Of a stretch of 64,000 nt of DNA, positions 57,209-64,000 are shown piece after piece. Position 1 is the stretch's first letter. Each line of letters starts with the position of its first letter. Source of the DNA: Comamonas testosteroni (lineage in GTDB: Bacteria; Pseudomonadota; Gammaproteobacteria; Burkholderiales; Burkholderiaceae_C); NCBI GenBank assembly GCA_008727115.1, contig CP044131.1:186001-250000 (forward strand), written 5' to 3'. The notes under the pieces are model-generated. The model was not told the origin of the DNA, made no database searches, and saw only the letters and a program-made list of their open reading frames with translations. The translations under genes were made by a program, and so were the position numbers.

Positions 57209-58165
57209 TCACCAATCCCCTGAGGCGCCACCGCCACCAAAGCTGCCGCCACCACCGGAGCTGAATCCACCCCCTGAACTGAAGCTGTCGCTGCTGCCAC
57301 TGCTCCACCCACCTCCGCCACTGCTGATGTAAGGGCCACCACCTCCACCGCGTGAGAGGTTGGAGAGCAGGGTGAAGATCAGACCCAGAAAGCCCGCAAC
57401 GCCTGCAACCAGCAAGCTGGTAGTGATCGCATAGGCGGCCACGCCGGCAATGCCGCCAATGACCACCGAGCCCAGTACGCGGCCAAAGATGGCGCGGGCG
57501 ATGCCAATACCGATCGGAAAGCCGAAAAACAGCAGGGGGAGCAGAAAATCCAGCTTGTCGCTCCAGGACTGGCTGGGCTGGCGTGACTGAGGCTTGGGCG
57601 CAGGCAGCTTTTCGCCATGAATCAGCAAGCTCATCTGCTCAATGGCCGCGGACAGGCCGCCTGCATAGTCGTCGGCACGAAAGCGCGGCTTCATGGCGCC
57701 ATCGATGATGCGGGCCGCCATGATGTCGGAGATGGCACCTTCGAGTTTGCGGGCCACCTCGATGCGCATGCGCCGGTCGTTCTTGGCAACGACGATGAGC
57801 GAGCCGTCGCCGATGTCCTGGCGGCCCAGCTTCCAGCTGCTGGCAACGCGCCAGGCGTAGGCGGCAATGTCTTCAGGGGAGGTGGTGGGTACCATCAAAA
57901 CGACGACCTGCGCACCGGTGTCGTCCTCCAGCTTTTTGAGCTGTGCAGTGAGCGCCTGTACATCGTCGCTGCTGAGCGTGCCGCTTTGGTCAATGACCCG
58001 GCCAGTCAGCTCGGGTACGGGCTGAGGCTGGCCAAAGGGCTTGGCTTGGGCCCAGGCCGCTGGCGCAAACATCAGCAGCACGCCAATCCATGCAAAAACA
58101 ATAGCTGCTAGCGCTTTATGGATAAGGGCTGGAAGCGTTTTTTGCATGGATTTCTGGGAGTGCAT
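57209..58165 (-). CDS. TPM-domain membrane protein with Gly/Ser-rich tail
   Basis: 318 residues. The signal peptide (about 10-40) is partly encoded by a short dispersed element at 58101-58136 (KALAAI and neighbours). TPM domain about 55-185: LTGRVIDQSGTLSSDDVQALTAQLKKLEDDTGAQVVVLMV, IGDGSLIVVAKNDRRMRIEV, DDYAGGLSAAIEQM. Two or three membrane helices (about 210-275), then a Gly/Ser-rich C-terminus. This is the YgcG-like form. It follows lemA by six nt. An ATG six codons in (MQKTLPAL) is an alternative start. Confidence 0.9.
   Translation of the reverse strand: MHSQKSMQKTLPALIHKALAAIVFAWIGVLLMFAPAAWAQAKPFGQPQPVPELTGRVIDQSGTLSSDDVQALTAQLKKLEDDTGAQVVVLMVPTTSPEDIAAYAWRVASSWKLGRQDIGDGSLIVVAKNDRRMRIEVARKLEGAISDIMAARIIDGAMKPRFRADDYAGGLSAAIEQMSLLIHGEKLPAPKPQSRQPSQSWSDKLDFLLPLLFFGFPIGIGIARAIFGRVLGSVVIGGIAGVAAYAITTSLLVAGVAGFLGLIFTLLSNLSRGGGGGPYISSGGGGWSSGSSDSFSSGGGFSSGGGGSFGGGGASGDW
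58101..58136 (+). repeat. Short dispersed element inside the TPM signal-peptide codons
   Basis: ATAGCTGCTAGCGCTTTATG then GATAAGGGCTGGAAGC. About 30 of 36 positions agree with the copy at 61233-61268. The coding strand is the opposite one and reads through it in frame. Confidence 0.8.
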
Positions 58166-58171
58166 GAATCT

Positions 58172-58795
58172 TTACTTGCTGCCGGCGGGACTGGCAGGTG
58201 CTGCAGGGGAGAAGTCCACCGTTGGCGGCTGAGAAATCTGCGCTTCGTTCTGCACGGTGAACGTGGGCTTGACGGGGTAGCCGAATACCTTGGCCGTGAT
58301 GTTGGTGGGGAAACTGCGCGCCAGAACGTTGTAGGCCTGCACGGTGCCGATGTACTCGTTGCGCGCCACGGCAATGCGGTTTTCCGTGCCGTCCAGCGTC
58401 ACGCGCAGATCACGGAAAGCCTGGTTGGCCTTGAGCTCGGGATAGCGTTCCGCCACCACCATCAGGCGCGACAGGGCACTGGACAGCTCTCCCTGCGCCT
58501 GCTGAAACTTGTTGAAGGCCTCGGGGTCGTTGATCAGCTCTGGTGTGGCCTGAATCGATGTGGCCTTGGAGCGCGCTTCGATGACCTTGGTCAGCGTGTC
58601 CTGCTCGAAGCTGGCTTCGCCCTTGACGGTCGCCACGATGTTGGGAACGAGGTCGGCACGGCGCTGATATTGGTTCAGCACTTCGCTCCAGGCGGCCTTG
58701 GTCTTTTCGTCCAGGCGCTGAAAGTCGTTGTAGCCGCAACCCGTCAGGGAGAGCATCGACACAATGGTCGCAATCATGAGGAACCAGCGTTTCAT
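58172..58795 (-). CDS. LemA-family protein
   Basis: Start at 58795 (MKRWFLMIATIVSMLSLTGC); the longer frame is less likely. 207 residues. The signal ends in lipobox LTGC. The LemA helical core is clear: YNDFQRLDEKTKAAWSEVLNQYQRRADLVPNIVATVKGEASFEQ and LMVVAERYPELKANQAFRDLRVTLDGTENRIAVARNEY. LemA proteins are often next to TPM or membrane-protease genes; their activity is unknown. A Pro/Ala-rich end follows. First gene of the trio. Confidence 0.95.
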   Translation of the reverse strand: MKRWFLMIATIVSMLSLTGCGYNDFQRLDEKTKAAWSEVLNQYQRRADLVPNIVATVKGEASFEQDTLTKVIEARSKATSIQATPELINDPEAFNKFQQAQGELSSALSRLMVVAERYPELKANQAFRDLRVTLDGTENRIAVARNEYIGTVQAYNVLARSFPTNITAKVFGYPVKPTFTVQNEAQISQPPTVDFSPAAPASPAGSK

Positions 58796-58906
58796 GGGGG
58801 GCTTCCGTTCGCGAGAATAAGGCTGAAACGATAGCATAAGGTCCTGCCTGCATCACGTGCGCACTTGGCTGATAGCTCTGTCCGAGCGCGGTAACCTGCT
58901 TTATTC

Positions 58907-59671
58907 ATGACCTCTGTTTCTCCTCTTGATGCTTTGCGCGCTGCGCAGCGGCCTTTCCCTGCCGCAGCAGCCAGGCCGCGTATGCTGGTGGCCGGGGCCA
59001 CAGGCCCGCTGGGCAATGAAGTGCTCAACCGCGTGGTAGGCGGGCAGAAATATGCGCTTGTACAAGTGCTGGCACGAGAACGCTACACCGAAGGCTTGCG
59101 CGGTATGCAATTGCTGCCGCAAGCCGGTGATGCACCGCAGCAGTGGCTACAGCAGAGTGCGGACGTGGGGCTCATCATGTTCGAGCCGCCTCGCCCTTTC
59201 TATCAACGAGAGCGTGCTCTGTGGACGCCGCAGCCAGCGCAACTGCTTGCAGTTGCCCAGTGGATGCATGCTTGCGGCGTGAAGACGCTGGCGGTCGTAC
59301 TGCCGCACGACATGGGTAGCCTGCCGCAGTCCATTCGTCAGGGGCTGGCCACGGTGGATGAGCATGACGTGGCGGCACTAGGGTTTGAGCGCTTGATTCT
59401 GGTGCGCTCGGCCAAAGAGCCTGCCAGGCGCAGTATGGGCAATCTGCTGCAGCGCACAGCGGGCATGTTGCTCTCTGGGCTCAGCTATATGGTTCCGCAA
59501 AGCGACAGGCCCGTGCGCGCCATGCATGTGGCCCAGCTGGTGGAGGCGGCTTTGCTGCAAGCGCCGGCGGGCATTCATGTGGCTTCGCCAGAACGCGTGT
59601 GGCGTGCTGCGCAAAAGGGCGGCTTGCATGCAGAACTGCAGGACTGGCTCAAGAATCGTCATGAGCCTTGA
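58907..59671 (+). CDS. NAD(P)-binding Rossmann-fold protein
   Basis: 254 residues. RMLVAGATGPLGNEVLNRVVGG (about 25-46) is a nucleotide-binding loop (G-x-T-G-x-x-G) like that of atypical short-chain dehydrogenases or sugar epimerase relatives. The rest is less conserved: ERALWTPQPAQLLAVAQWMHACGV, VVLPHDMGSLP and FERLILVRSAKEP. The catalytic Tyr-x-x-x-Lys is not obvious, so it may be a non-catalytic or NmrA-like protein. Overlaps the next gene by 11 nt, so translation is coupled. Confidence 0.8.
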   Translation: MTSVSPLDALRAAQRPFPAAAARPRMLVAGATGPLGNEVLNRVVGGQKYALVQVLARERYTEGLRGMQLLPQAGDAPQQWLQQSADVGLIMFEPPRPFYQRERALWTPQPAQLLAVAQWMHACGVKTLAVVLPHDMGSLPQSIRQGLATVDEHDVAALGFERLILVRSAKEPARRSMGNLLQRTAGMLLSGLSYMVPQSDRPVRAMHVAQLVEAALLQAPAGIHVASPERVWRAAQKGGLHAELQDWLKNRHEP

Positions 59672-60644
59672 GCGGTTTCGCGCCCCATGGTGGCAGCCGG
59701 GAGGGCATGTGCAGACCATCTGGTCAGCGCTGTATGCACGCCGCCACCTGCAGGGGCAGGTCGTCAGTCCATGGCGGAGAGAGCGATGGGAAACCGATGA
59801 TGGCGACTTCATCGATGTCGACTTTTCCAGCCATGCAGTTCCCTCCGGCGCACCCTTGCTGGCCTTGTTTCATGGGCTGGAGGGATCGTCTGCCAGCCAC
59901 TATGCACAGGCCATGGCGCAGGTGTGCGAACAGCGCGGCTGGCAACTGGCGGTGCCGCATTTTCGCGGTTGCAGCGGCGAGGCCAATCGACTCTTGCGCG
60001 CCTATCACTCCGGTGATGCGGCCGAGGTGGATTGGGTACTGCGTCGCTTGCATGCGCGGCGCGATGGCCAGCTGCTGGCCATGGGCGTTTCGCTAGGGGG
60101 CAATGCGCTAGCCCGATGGGCGGGGTTGCAAGGGGAGGGTGCGACTCAGGTTGTGAAGGCCGCCGCGGTGGTCTGTGCACCGCTGGATCTAGTGGCCGGA
60201 GGAGAGCGGCTGGGGCGGGGCCTGTGCCGCTGGCTGTACACGCCCATGTTCATGAAAACGCTGGTGCCCAAGGCGTTGGGCAAATGGCAACGGTCGCCCG
60301 GCTTGTTTGACAAGGCCAGACTGCAGCGTGCCCGCACCCTGCACGAATTTGACGATGTGTTTACCGCGCCTGTACACGGTTTTGCGGGTGCCGATGATTA
60401 CTGGCGCAGGGCTTCTGCCAAACCGCTGCTCAAGCAGGTGGCCGTGCCTTTGCTGCTGCTCAATGCCCGCAATGATCCCTTTGTGCCTGTGCACAGCTTG
60501 CCGACGGCGGCGGATGTCAGCGCATCGGTGCAGCTATGGCAACCCGCGCATGGTGGTCATGTAGGTTTCTCGATGGGGCCCTGGCCTGCCCATGTGCAAG
60601 CCATGCCGCAGGCTGTGGCAGCATGGCTGGCGCAATGGCTGTAG
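59661..60644 (+). CDS. YheT-type alpha/beta hydrolase (UPF0017)
   Basis: Start at 59661 (MSLERFRAPWWQPGGHVQTI); a longer frame covering the previous gene is rejected. 327 residues. FRAPWWQPGGHVQTIWSALYAR opens the YheT family; nucleophile Ser in LAMGVSLGGNALARWAG (about 143), Asp in LLNARNDPFVPVHSLP (about 273) and His in PAHGGHVGFS (about 301). FHGLEGSSASHYAQAMAQVCEQRGW forms the oxyanion side. The physiological ester is unknown; ABHD1/3-type relatives cleave phospholipids or carboxyl esters. Confidence 0.93.
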   Translation: MSLERFRAPWWQPGGHVQTIWSALYARRHLQGQVVSPWRRERWETDDGDFIDVDFSSHAVPSGAPLLALFHGLEGSSASHYAQAMAQVCEQRGWQLAVPHFRGCSGEANRLLRAYHSGDAAEVDWVLRRLHARRDGQLLAMGVSLGGNALARWAGLQGEGATQVVKAAAVVCAPLDLVAGGERLGRGLCRWLYTPMFMKTLVPKALGKWQRSPGLFDKARLQRARTLHEFDDVFTAPVHGFAGADDYWRRASAKPLLKQVAVPLLLLNARNDPFVPVHSLPTAADVSASVQLWQPAHGGHVGFSMGPWPAHVQAMPQAVAAWLAQWL

Positions 60645-60675
60645 AGCAGGAATTTTCAAGATCAGGAGACCGGGA

Positions 60676-61236
60676 ATGGATGACATCGTCAAACAGGCCA
60701 TGGCCAAGTGGCCGAATGTGCCGGCCTGCTATGGCTGGCTGGCGCTGGATGCGCGCGGCCAGTGGTGGCTGCGTGATGCCCAGGCACAGGCCTGCGGTGC
60801 CTTCAACAGCGGCATTGAAGGTGCCAAGGGCCATTTGCTGCGCCATGAAAAGCTGGCGGAGTTCATCGGTCGCAACTACCTGATTGAAGGCGATGGTTGC
60901 TGGTTCTTTCAGAACGGTCCACAGCGTGTGTATGTGGAGCTGGAGGCCGCGCCCTGGATCTGGCGTGTGCACAACGCAGAGCATGGTGTGACGCTGCATG
61001 ACCATATTGGCCGGCTTCAGTCTTTGAGCGATGTGCAACAGGCCGTGATGGACGCGCAGGGGCGGCTTTATCTGGCGCTGCCGCAAGGGCTGGGCATGGT
61101 GCACAGCATGGACATGCTGGACACTGCAGCAGCGCTGGAGCAGGGCTTGCTGCCCGAGGTGACGGAGCGGGAGTTTGCACAGCTGCCGCAGCAGTTTGGC
61201 TATGTGTTGAGCCCTGAAGCAATTCAAAAAACGTAG
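60676..61236 (+). CDS. Conserved hypothetical protein
   Basis: Start at 60676 (MDDIVKQAMAKWPNVPACYG), with AGGAGACCGGGA before it; the longer frame is rejected. 186 residues, rich in Trp: WPNVPACYGWLALDARGQWWLRD, LRHEKLAEFIGRNYLIEGDGCWFFQNGPQRVYVELEAAPWIWRV. I believe it belongs to a DUF of beta- and gammaproteobacteria but cannot name it. No signal peptide or membrane helix. It follows the YheT hydrolase by 31 nt and its stop TAG lies in a short dispersed element. Confidence 0.85.
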   Translation: MDDIVKQAMAKWPNVPACYGWLALDARGQWWLRDAQAQACGAFNSGIEGAKGHLLRHEKLAEFIGRNYLIEGDGCWFFQNGPQRVYVELEAAPWIWRVHNAEHGVTLHDHIGRLQSLSDVQQAVMDAQGRLYLALPQGLGMVHSMDMLDTAAALEQGLLPEVTEREFAQLPQQFGYVLSPEAIQKT

Positions 61237-61268
61237 CTGCTTGCGCTTGATGGGTAAGGGCTAGAGGC
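61233..61268 (+). repeat. Short dispersed element, reference copy (supplies stop)
   Basis: GTAGCTGCTTGCGCTTGATG, GGTAAGGGCTAGAGGC. TAG at 61234-61236 closes the upstream gene. This is the most complete copy in the window. Confidence 0.85.
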
Positions 61269-61277
61269 CAAAAAGAT

Positions 61278-61303
61278 AAAAACCGGCGCAAGGCCGGTTT
61301 TTT
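61278..61303. terminator. Bidirectional terminator between converging genes
   Basis: AAAAACCGGC/GCCGGTTTTTT stem with a 5-nt loop between 60676-61236 (+) and 61328-62203 (-). Confidence 0.9.
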
Positions 61304-61327
61304 CATGATGGATGACGAAGACGGCTT

Positions 61328-62203
61328 TTACTTTGCAGCATCCACCATGTACTGGATGGCTGCCTTGAAGTCTGCATCCGACGCGGTGGAGCCGCCCTTG
61401 GGGGGCATGGCGCCTACGCCTTTGGTAGCTTTTTCCACCATGTCGTCCATGCCCTTGGCGATGAAGGGTGCCCAGGCCGCCTTGTCGCCAAACTTGGGTG
61501 CGCCAGCTACGCCACTGGCGTGGCAGACCATGCAGGTGGTGTTGTAGAGGTTTTTGCCGACATCGGACGCGGCAGGGGCTGTAGCAGTGGCGGGTACGGG
61601 TTCGGCTGCGGGGGGCTGCTCTGCGGCGGCTGCAGGCGTGGCAGCCGGAGTGGCTTCAGCAACAGGTGCGGCGGCAGCGGGAGCTGCTTCGCCGGAGGCG
61701 GCACCGCCCGCTGGCTGGGGCTCGGGGAAGTTGGCACCGGCGGCATTGGTCATATAAACCACGCCACGGGCAATTTCCGTGTCGTTGAACTCACCACCAC
61801 CCTGAGCGGCCATGGCTCCCTTGCCAGCCAGGGCCGAGTGCACCAGCGCATCCAGTCCTTGCTTGAGGCGAGGGCCCCAGGCGGCGGCATCCTGAAACTT
61901 GGGTGCGCCAACAGTGCCGGTTTCATGGCAGGCTGCGCATTGTGATTTGAAGACTTCGGCGCCGCCGCGCAATGGACGGTCGGCATCACGAATTTCCACG
62001 GAGCCCACTTTTTGCAGGCGCATGGCCTTGGCCATCTCGGCATTGGCCGTCCCAGCACCCGTGGTGTCGGATGAGGTCACGAACTTGACCAGACCGATGA
62101 TGACGAAGATGGGAACCACAAACGAGAAGAAGACGGCAAGCAACAACTGCTTGGGTTTTTTGATAGGGCCGGTATGGGCTTCTTCGTGGTGTTGCTCGCT
62201 CAT
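61328..62203 (-). CDS. Diheme cytochrome c (c5 family, membrane anchored)
   Basis: 291 residues. The N-terminus is cytosolic (MSEQHHEEAHTGPIKKPKQL), then a membrane helix (about 20-42), then two cytochrome c5-type domains: CAACHETGTVGAPKFQDAAAWGPR (heme 1, about 89) and CMVCHASGVAGAPKFGDKAAWAPF (heme 2, about 224), each with a later Met. An Ala/Pro/Glu-rich linker of about 55 residues joins them. It is a periplasmic electron carrier, probably to a terminal oxidase. GAGGACTTC precedes the ATG. No oxidase gene is near. Confidence 0.95.
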   Translation of the reverse strand: MSEQHHEEAHTGPIKKPKQLLLAVFFSFVVPIFVIIGLVKFVTSSDTTGAGTANAEMAKAMRLQKVGSVEIRDADRPLRGGAEVFKSQCAACHETGTVGAPKFQDAAAWGPRLKQGLDALVHSALAGKGAMAAQGGGEFNDTEIARGVVYMTNAAGANFPEPQPAGGAASGEAAPAAAAPVAEATPAATPAAAAEQPPAAEPVPATATAPAASDVGKNLYNTTCMVCHASGVAGAPKFGDKAAWAPFIAKGMDDMVEKATKGVGAMPPKGGSTASDADFKAAIQYMVDAAK

Positions 62204-62351
62204 GAAGTCCTCTGAGATCGTGGGGTGGAATTAACAAACCATTATAGAAGTGAGGGTTAAGAATGCCAGTGCACGACGATCCGGGTTGACGCTTGGCACA
62301 TAAAGGAGTTGAGTTGGATCAACGTTGTGCAAGCCATTGGCGGTGCACATG

Positions 62352-62380
62352 AAAAAAAGGCGTCCGAAGACGCCTTTTTT
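62352..62380 (-). terminator. Terminator of the efflux operon
   Basis: AAAAAAGGCGTC/GACGCCTTTTTT stem with a 4-nt loop, seven T on the minus strand, 23 nt after the channel gene. Confidence 0.9.
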
Positions 62381-62402
62381 GAATGGCAAGTGCCTGCACC
62401 AC

Positions 62403-63836
62403 TTACTGGGCTGTGGTGGTCGCCGCAGCGCTGTCGTCGGCAGCCGGCTCTGTCCAGCCACCTCCCAAGACTTTGTAGAGGCTGACCTGGTTTTGCATCT
62501 GTGCCAGGCGCACTTGCACCACGGATTGCTCCAGGGCAAACAGTGAGCGCTGTGCATCCAGCAGATCCAGGTAGCTGGCCACGCCATTGGTGTAGCGCAG
62601 GTCTGACAGCTTGTAGCGAACCTGCTCGGCCTCTAGCTGGCGCGACTGGGCTTCCAGCTGCTCCTTGAGGGCGCGGCGGTTCACCAAGGTGTCGGACACC
62701 TCTCGGAATGCCGACTGGATGGCTCCTTCATATTGCGCCACGGCAATTTTCTGGCCAGCTTCCGCGACTTGCAGATTGGCCCGGTTGCGACCCGCGTTGA
62801 AGATAGGCAGGTACAGCGAAGGCGCAATGGTGAACGCTGCGGAGTCCGACTTGAACAGGTCGGAGACCTCGGAGTTCATAAAGCCGGCCGATGCGGTGAG
62901 CGAGATGTTCGGAAAGAACAGTGCGCGTGCTGCGCCAATACTGGCATTGGCCGCAATCATGCTCTGCTCGGCCTGACGGATGTCGGGGCGGCGCAGCAGC
63001 AGCTCGGATGGCAGGCCTGCAGGAACATCGGCCAATGAAGGCAGCTCTTGCAGTTGCTTGCCTTGCATGCTGGCAAGCAGCTCTTGCGGCAAGGTCTGCC
63101 CGATCAGCAGTGTCAATGCATTGAGGTCGCGATCGCGCTGACCGGCCTGCTGCGCCAGTGTGGCTCGGGCGCTTTCGGTCAGCGACTGTGCCTGGCGGTA
63201 GTCCAGCTCGGAGGTGACGCCTGCGTCCAGACGCAGCTTGGTCAGCTTGATCGACTGCTCGCGTGTGCTCAGCGTGCGACGAGAGATGGTCAGCAACTCT
63301 TCGTCGGCCTGAAGGCTGAGCCAGGTGCTGGCGACGGTAGCGATCAGGCTGATCTGAGCTGACTTGCGGCCTTCCTCCGTAGCCAGATACTGGGCCAGGG
63401 CTTGCTGCTTGAGGCTGCCGATGCGTCCCCAGAAGTCAATTTCCCAGCTGGGCATGGACAGCCCCACCATGTAGGCATTGGCATACCGACCTGTCGCAGC
63501 ACTGGGCTGGCGACTGGCGCTGCCTGCAACGCCAATCTCAGGGAACTGGCCAGCACGCTGGATTTGGTACTGAGCCTGTGCCTTCTCGATATTGAGCACA
63601 GCCACACGCAGGTCGCGGTTGTTGTCCAGCGCAAGCTGGATCACCTGCTGTAGGCGTGGGTCCGTATAGAACTGCTGCCAGGGGATGTCGGCAGCCGCCG
63701 TGGCGCCAGCCTGCTCGTCAGCGGTCGGGTAATGCTCCGCCACCGGAGCGGCAGGGCGCTCCAGCGTGGGGATGAAGGAGCAGCCGCTGACCAGCAGCGC
63801 GCCAGCCAGTGCTACGGGTAGCAAGGTTTTATTCAT
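62403..63836 (-). CDS. RND efflux outer-membrane channel (OprM/NodT family)
   Basis: Start at 63836 (MNKTLLPVALAGALLVSGCS), GAGGCTCGCAAC before it; the longer frame is rejected. 477 residues. Lipobox VSGC (Cys about 19). The two repeated TolC-like halves are seen: the first with IQLALDNNRDLRVAVLNIEKAQAQYQIQRAGQFPEIG, the second with RRPDIRQAEQSMIAANASIGAARALFFPNISLTASAG. The family end LGGGWTEPA is present. It forms the outer-membrane exit of a tripartite drug pump. It overlaps the end of the pump gene by eight nt (ATGAATAA). Confidence 0.95.
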   Translation of the reverse strand: MNKTLLPVALAGALLVSGCSFIPTLERPAAPVAEHYPTADEQAGATAAADIPWQQFYTDPRLQQVIQLALDNNRDLRVAVLNIEKAQAQYQIQRAGQFPEIGVAGSASRQPSAATGRYANAYMVGLSMPSWEIDFWGRIGSLKQQALAQYLATEEGRKSAQISLIATVASTWLSLQADEELLTISRRTLSTREQSIKLTKLRLDAGVTSELDYRQAQSLTESARATLAQQAGQRDRDLNALTLLIGQTLPQELLASMQGKQLQELPSLADVPAGLPSELLLRRPDIRQAEQSMIAANASIGAARALFFPNISLTASAGFMNSEVSDLFKSDSAAFTIAPSLYLPIFNAGRNRANLQVAEAGQKIAVAQYEGAIQSAFREVSDTLVNRRALKEQLEAQSRQLEAEQVRYKLSDLRYTNGVASYLDLLDAQRSLFALEQSVVQVRLAQMQNQVSLYKVLGGGWTEPAADDSAAATTTAQ

Positions 63837-64000
63837 GTTGCGAGCCTCCCTGTGCTGCAGAAGTTGCCGCCGGGGGAGTGGCGTCGGAGTCTTGCTTGGA
63901 CTTCTTGCCAAACAGGTTGAACACAGCCACGAAGAACACAGGCACCAGGAAGACGGAGATCGGCGTGCCGATCACCATGCCCCAGAACACGCCGGTACCG
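63829..64000 (-). CDS. RND efflux pump inner-membrane transporter, C-terminal end only
   Basis: The frame is open from the right edge to a TAA at 63829-63831. The 56 residues seen, GTGVFWGMVIGTPISVFLVP, FFVAVFNLFGKKSKQ and an Ala/Ser/Gln-rich tail, match the last membrane helix and cytosolic end of AcrB/MexB-type pumps (GTGVFGGM motif). Most of the gene lies outside. It is upstream of, and overlaps, the channel gene in the same operon. Confidence 0.85.
   Translation of the reverse strand, partial: GTGVFWGMVIGTPISVFLVPVFFVAVFNLFGKKSKQDSDATPPAATSAAQGGSQHE

Overview
The window is chromosomal DNA of a GC-rich betaproteobacterium, most likely a member of the Comamonadaceae close to Comamonas. This rests on the gene order (gatCAB divergent from mreBCD-mrdA; ybeD-lipB-lipA beside the atp operon; a str/S10 ribosomal block), on protein style (long S3 tail, Mla-type transporter with a STAS-MlaE fusion, partial PTS of EIIA-HPr-EI), and on dispersed repeats of a kind I associate with this family. 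No database search was possible.

Layout. 1-3.45 kb is accessory: a defence-type gene (putative phage abortive infection family, cut by the window edge), about 1.2 kb of tandem and inverted structured repeats, an AT-rich frameshifted secreted-protein gene, and a protein with a PD-(D/E)XK-like motif. 3.5-6.9 kb: gatCAB, which makes Gln-tRNA and Asn-tRNA by transamidation. 7.1-12.1 kb: mreB, mreC, mreD and mrdA (cell shape), without rodA. 12.1-15.1 kb: a TauE/SafE permease and a GMC oxidoreductase. 15.4-19.2 kb: a four-gene MCE lipid transporter. 19.3-28.1 kb: hemerythrin, MarC, dienelactone hydrolase, CorA, hemB divergent from a HemJ-like gene, VanZ, a thioredoxin-like ferredoxin, a hydrolase and a D-Ala-D-Ala carboxypeptidase. 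28.3-38.4 kb: rpsL-rpsG-fusA-tuf followed by the S10 operon from rpsJ to rpsQ; the spc operon does not follow. 38.5-42.5 kb: peroxiredoxin, GNAT, cytochrome b561 divergent from cytochrome c-prime, a TlpA-like thioredoxin and a lipoprotein. 42.6-45.3 kb: PTS phosphorelay (EIIA, HPr, EI). 45.4-45.7 kb: a probable Fur-controlled small RNA or small-gene locus. 45.8-47.8 kb: lipoate synthesis. 48.2-55.4 kb: atpIBEFHAGDC. 55.5-62.2 kb: a small lipoprotein, a cold-shock/DUF1294 membrane protein, a TPM-TPM-LemA cluster, a Rossmann protein, a YheT-type hydrolase, an unknown protein and a diheme cytochrome c. 62.4-64 kb: the outer-membrane channel and the tail of the RND pump of an efflux operon.

The most unusual signals are not genes. 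Two dispersed repeat families (about 80-100 nt and about 36-50 nt) mostly sit directly against stop codons and in the same orientation as the gene they follow. Some copies supply the stop codon, one forms a terminator, one lies inside the atp operon, and one has become part of a signal-peptide coding sequence. Other leads are the Fur-box promoter followed by a terminator with no clear gene between, the four-hairpin leader between rpsJ and rplC, and the accessory block at the left edge.
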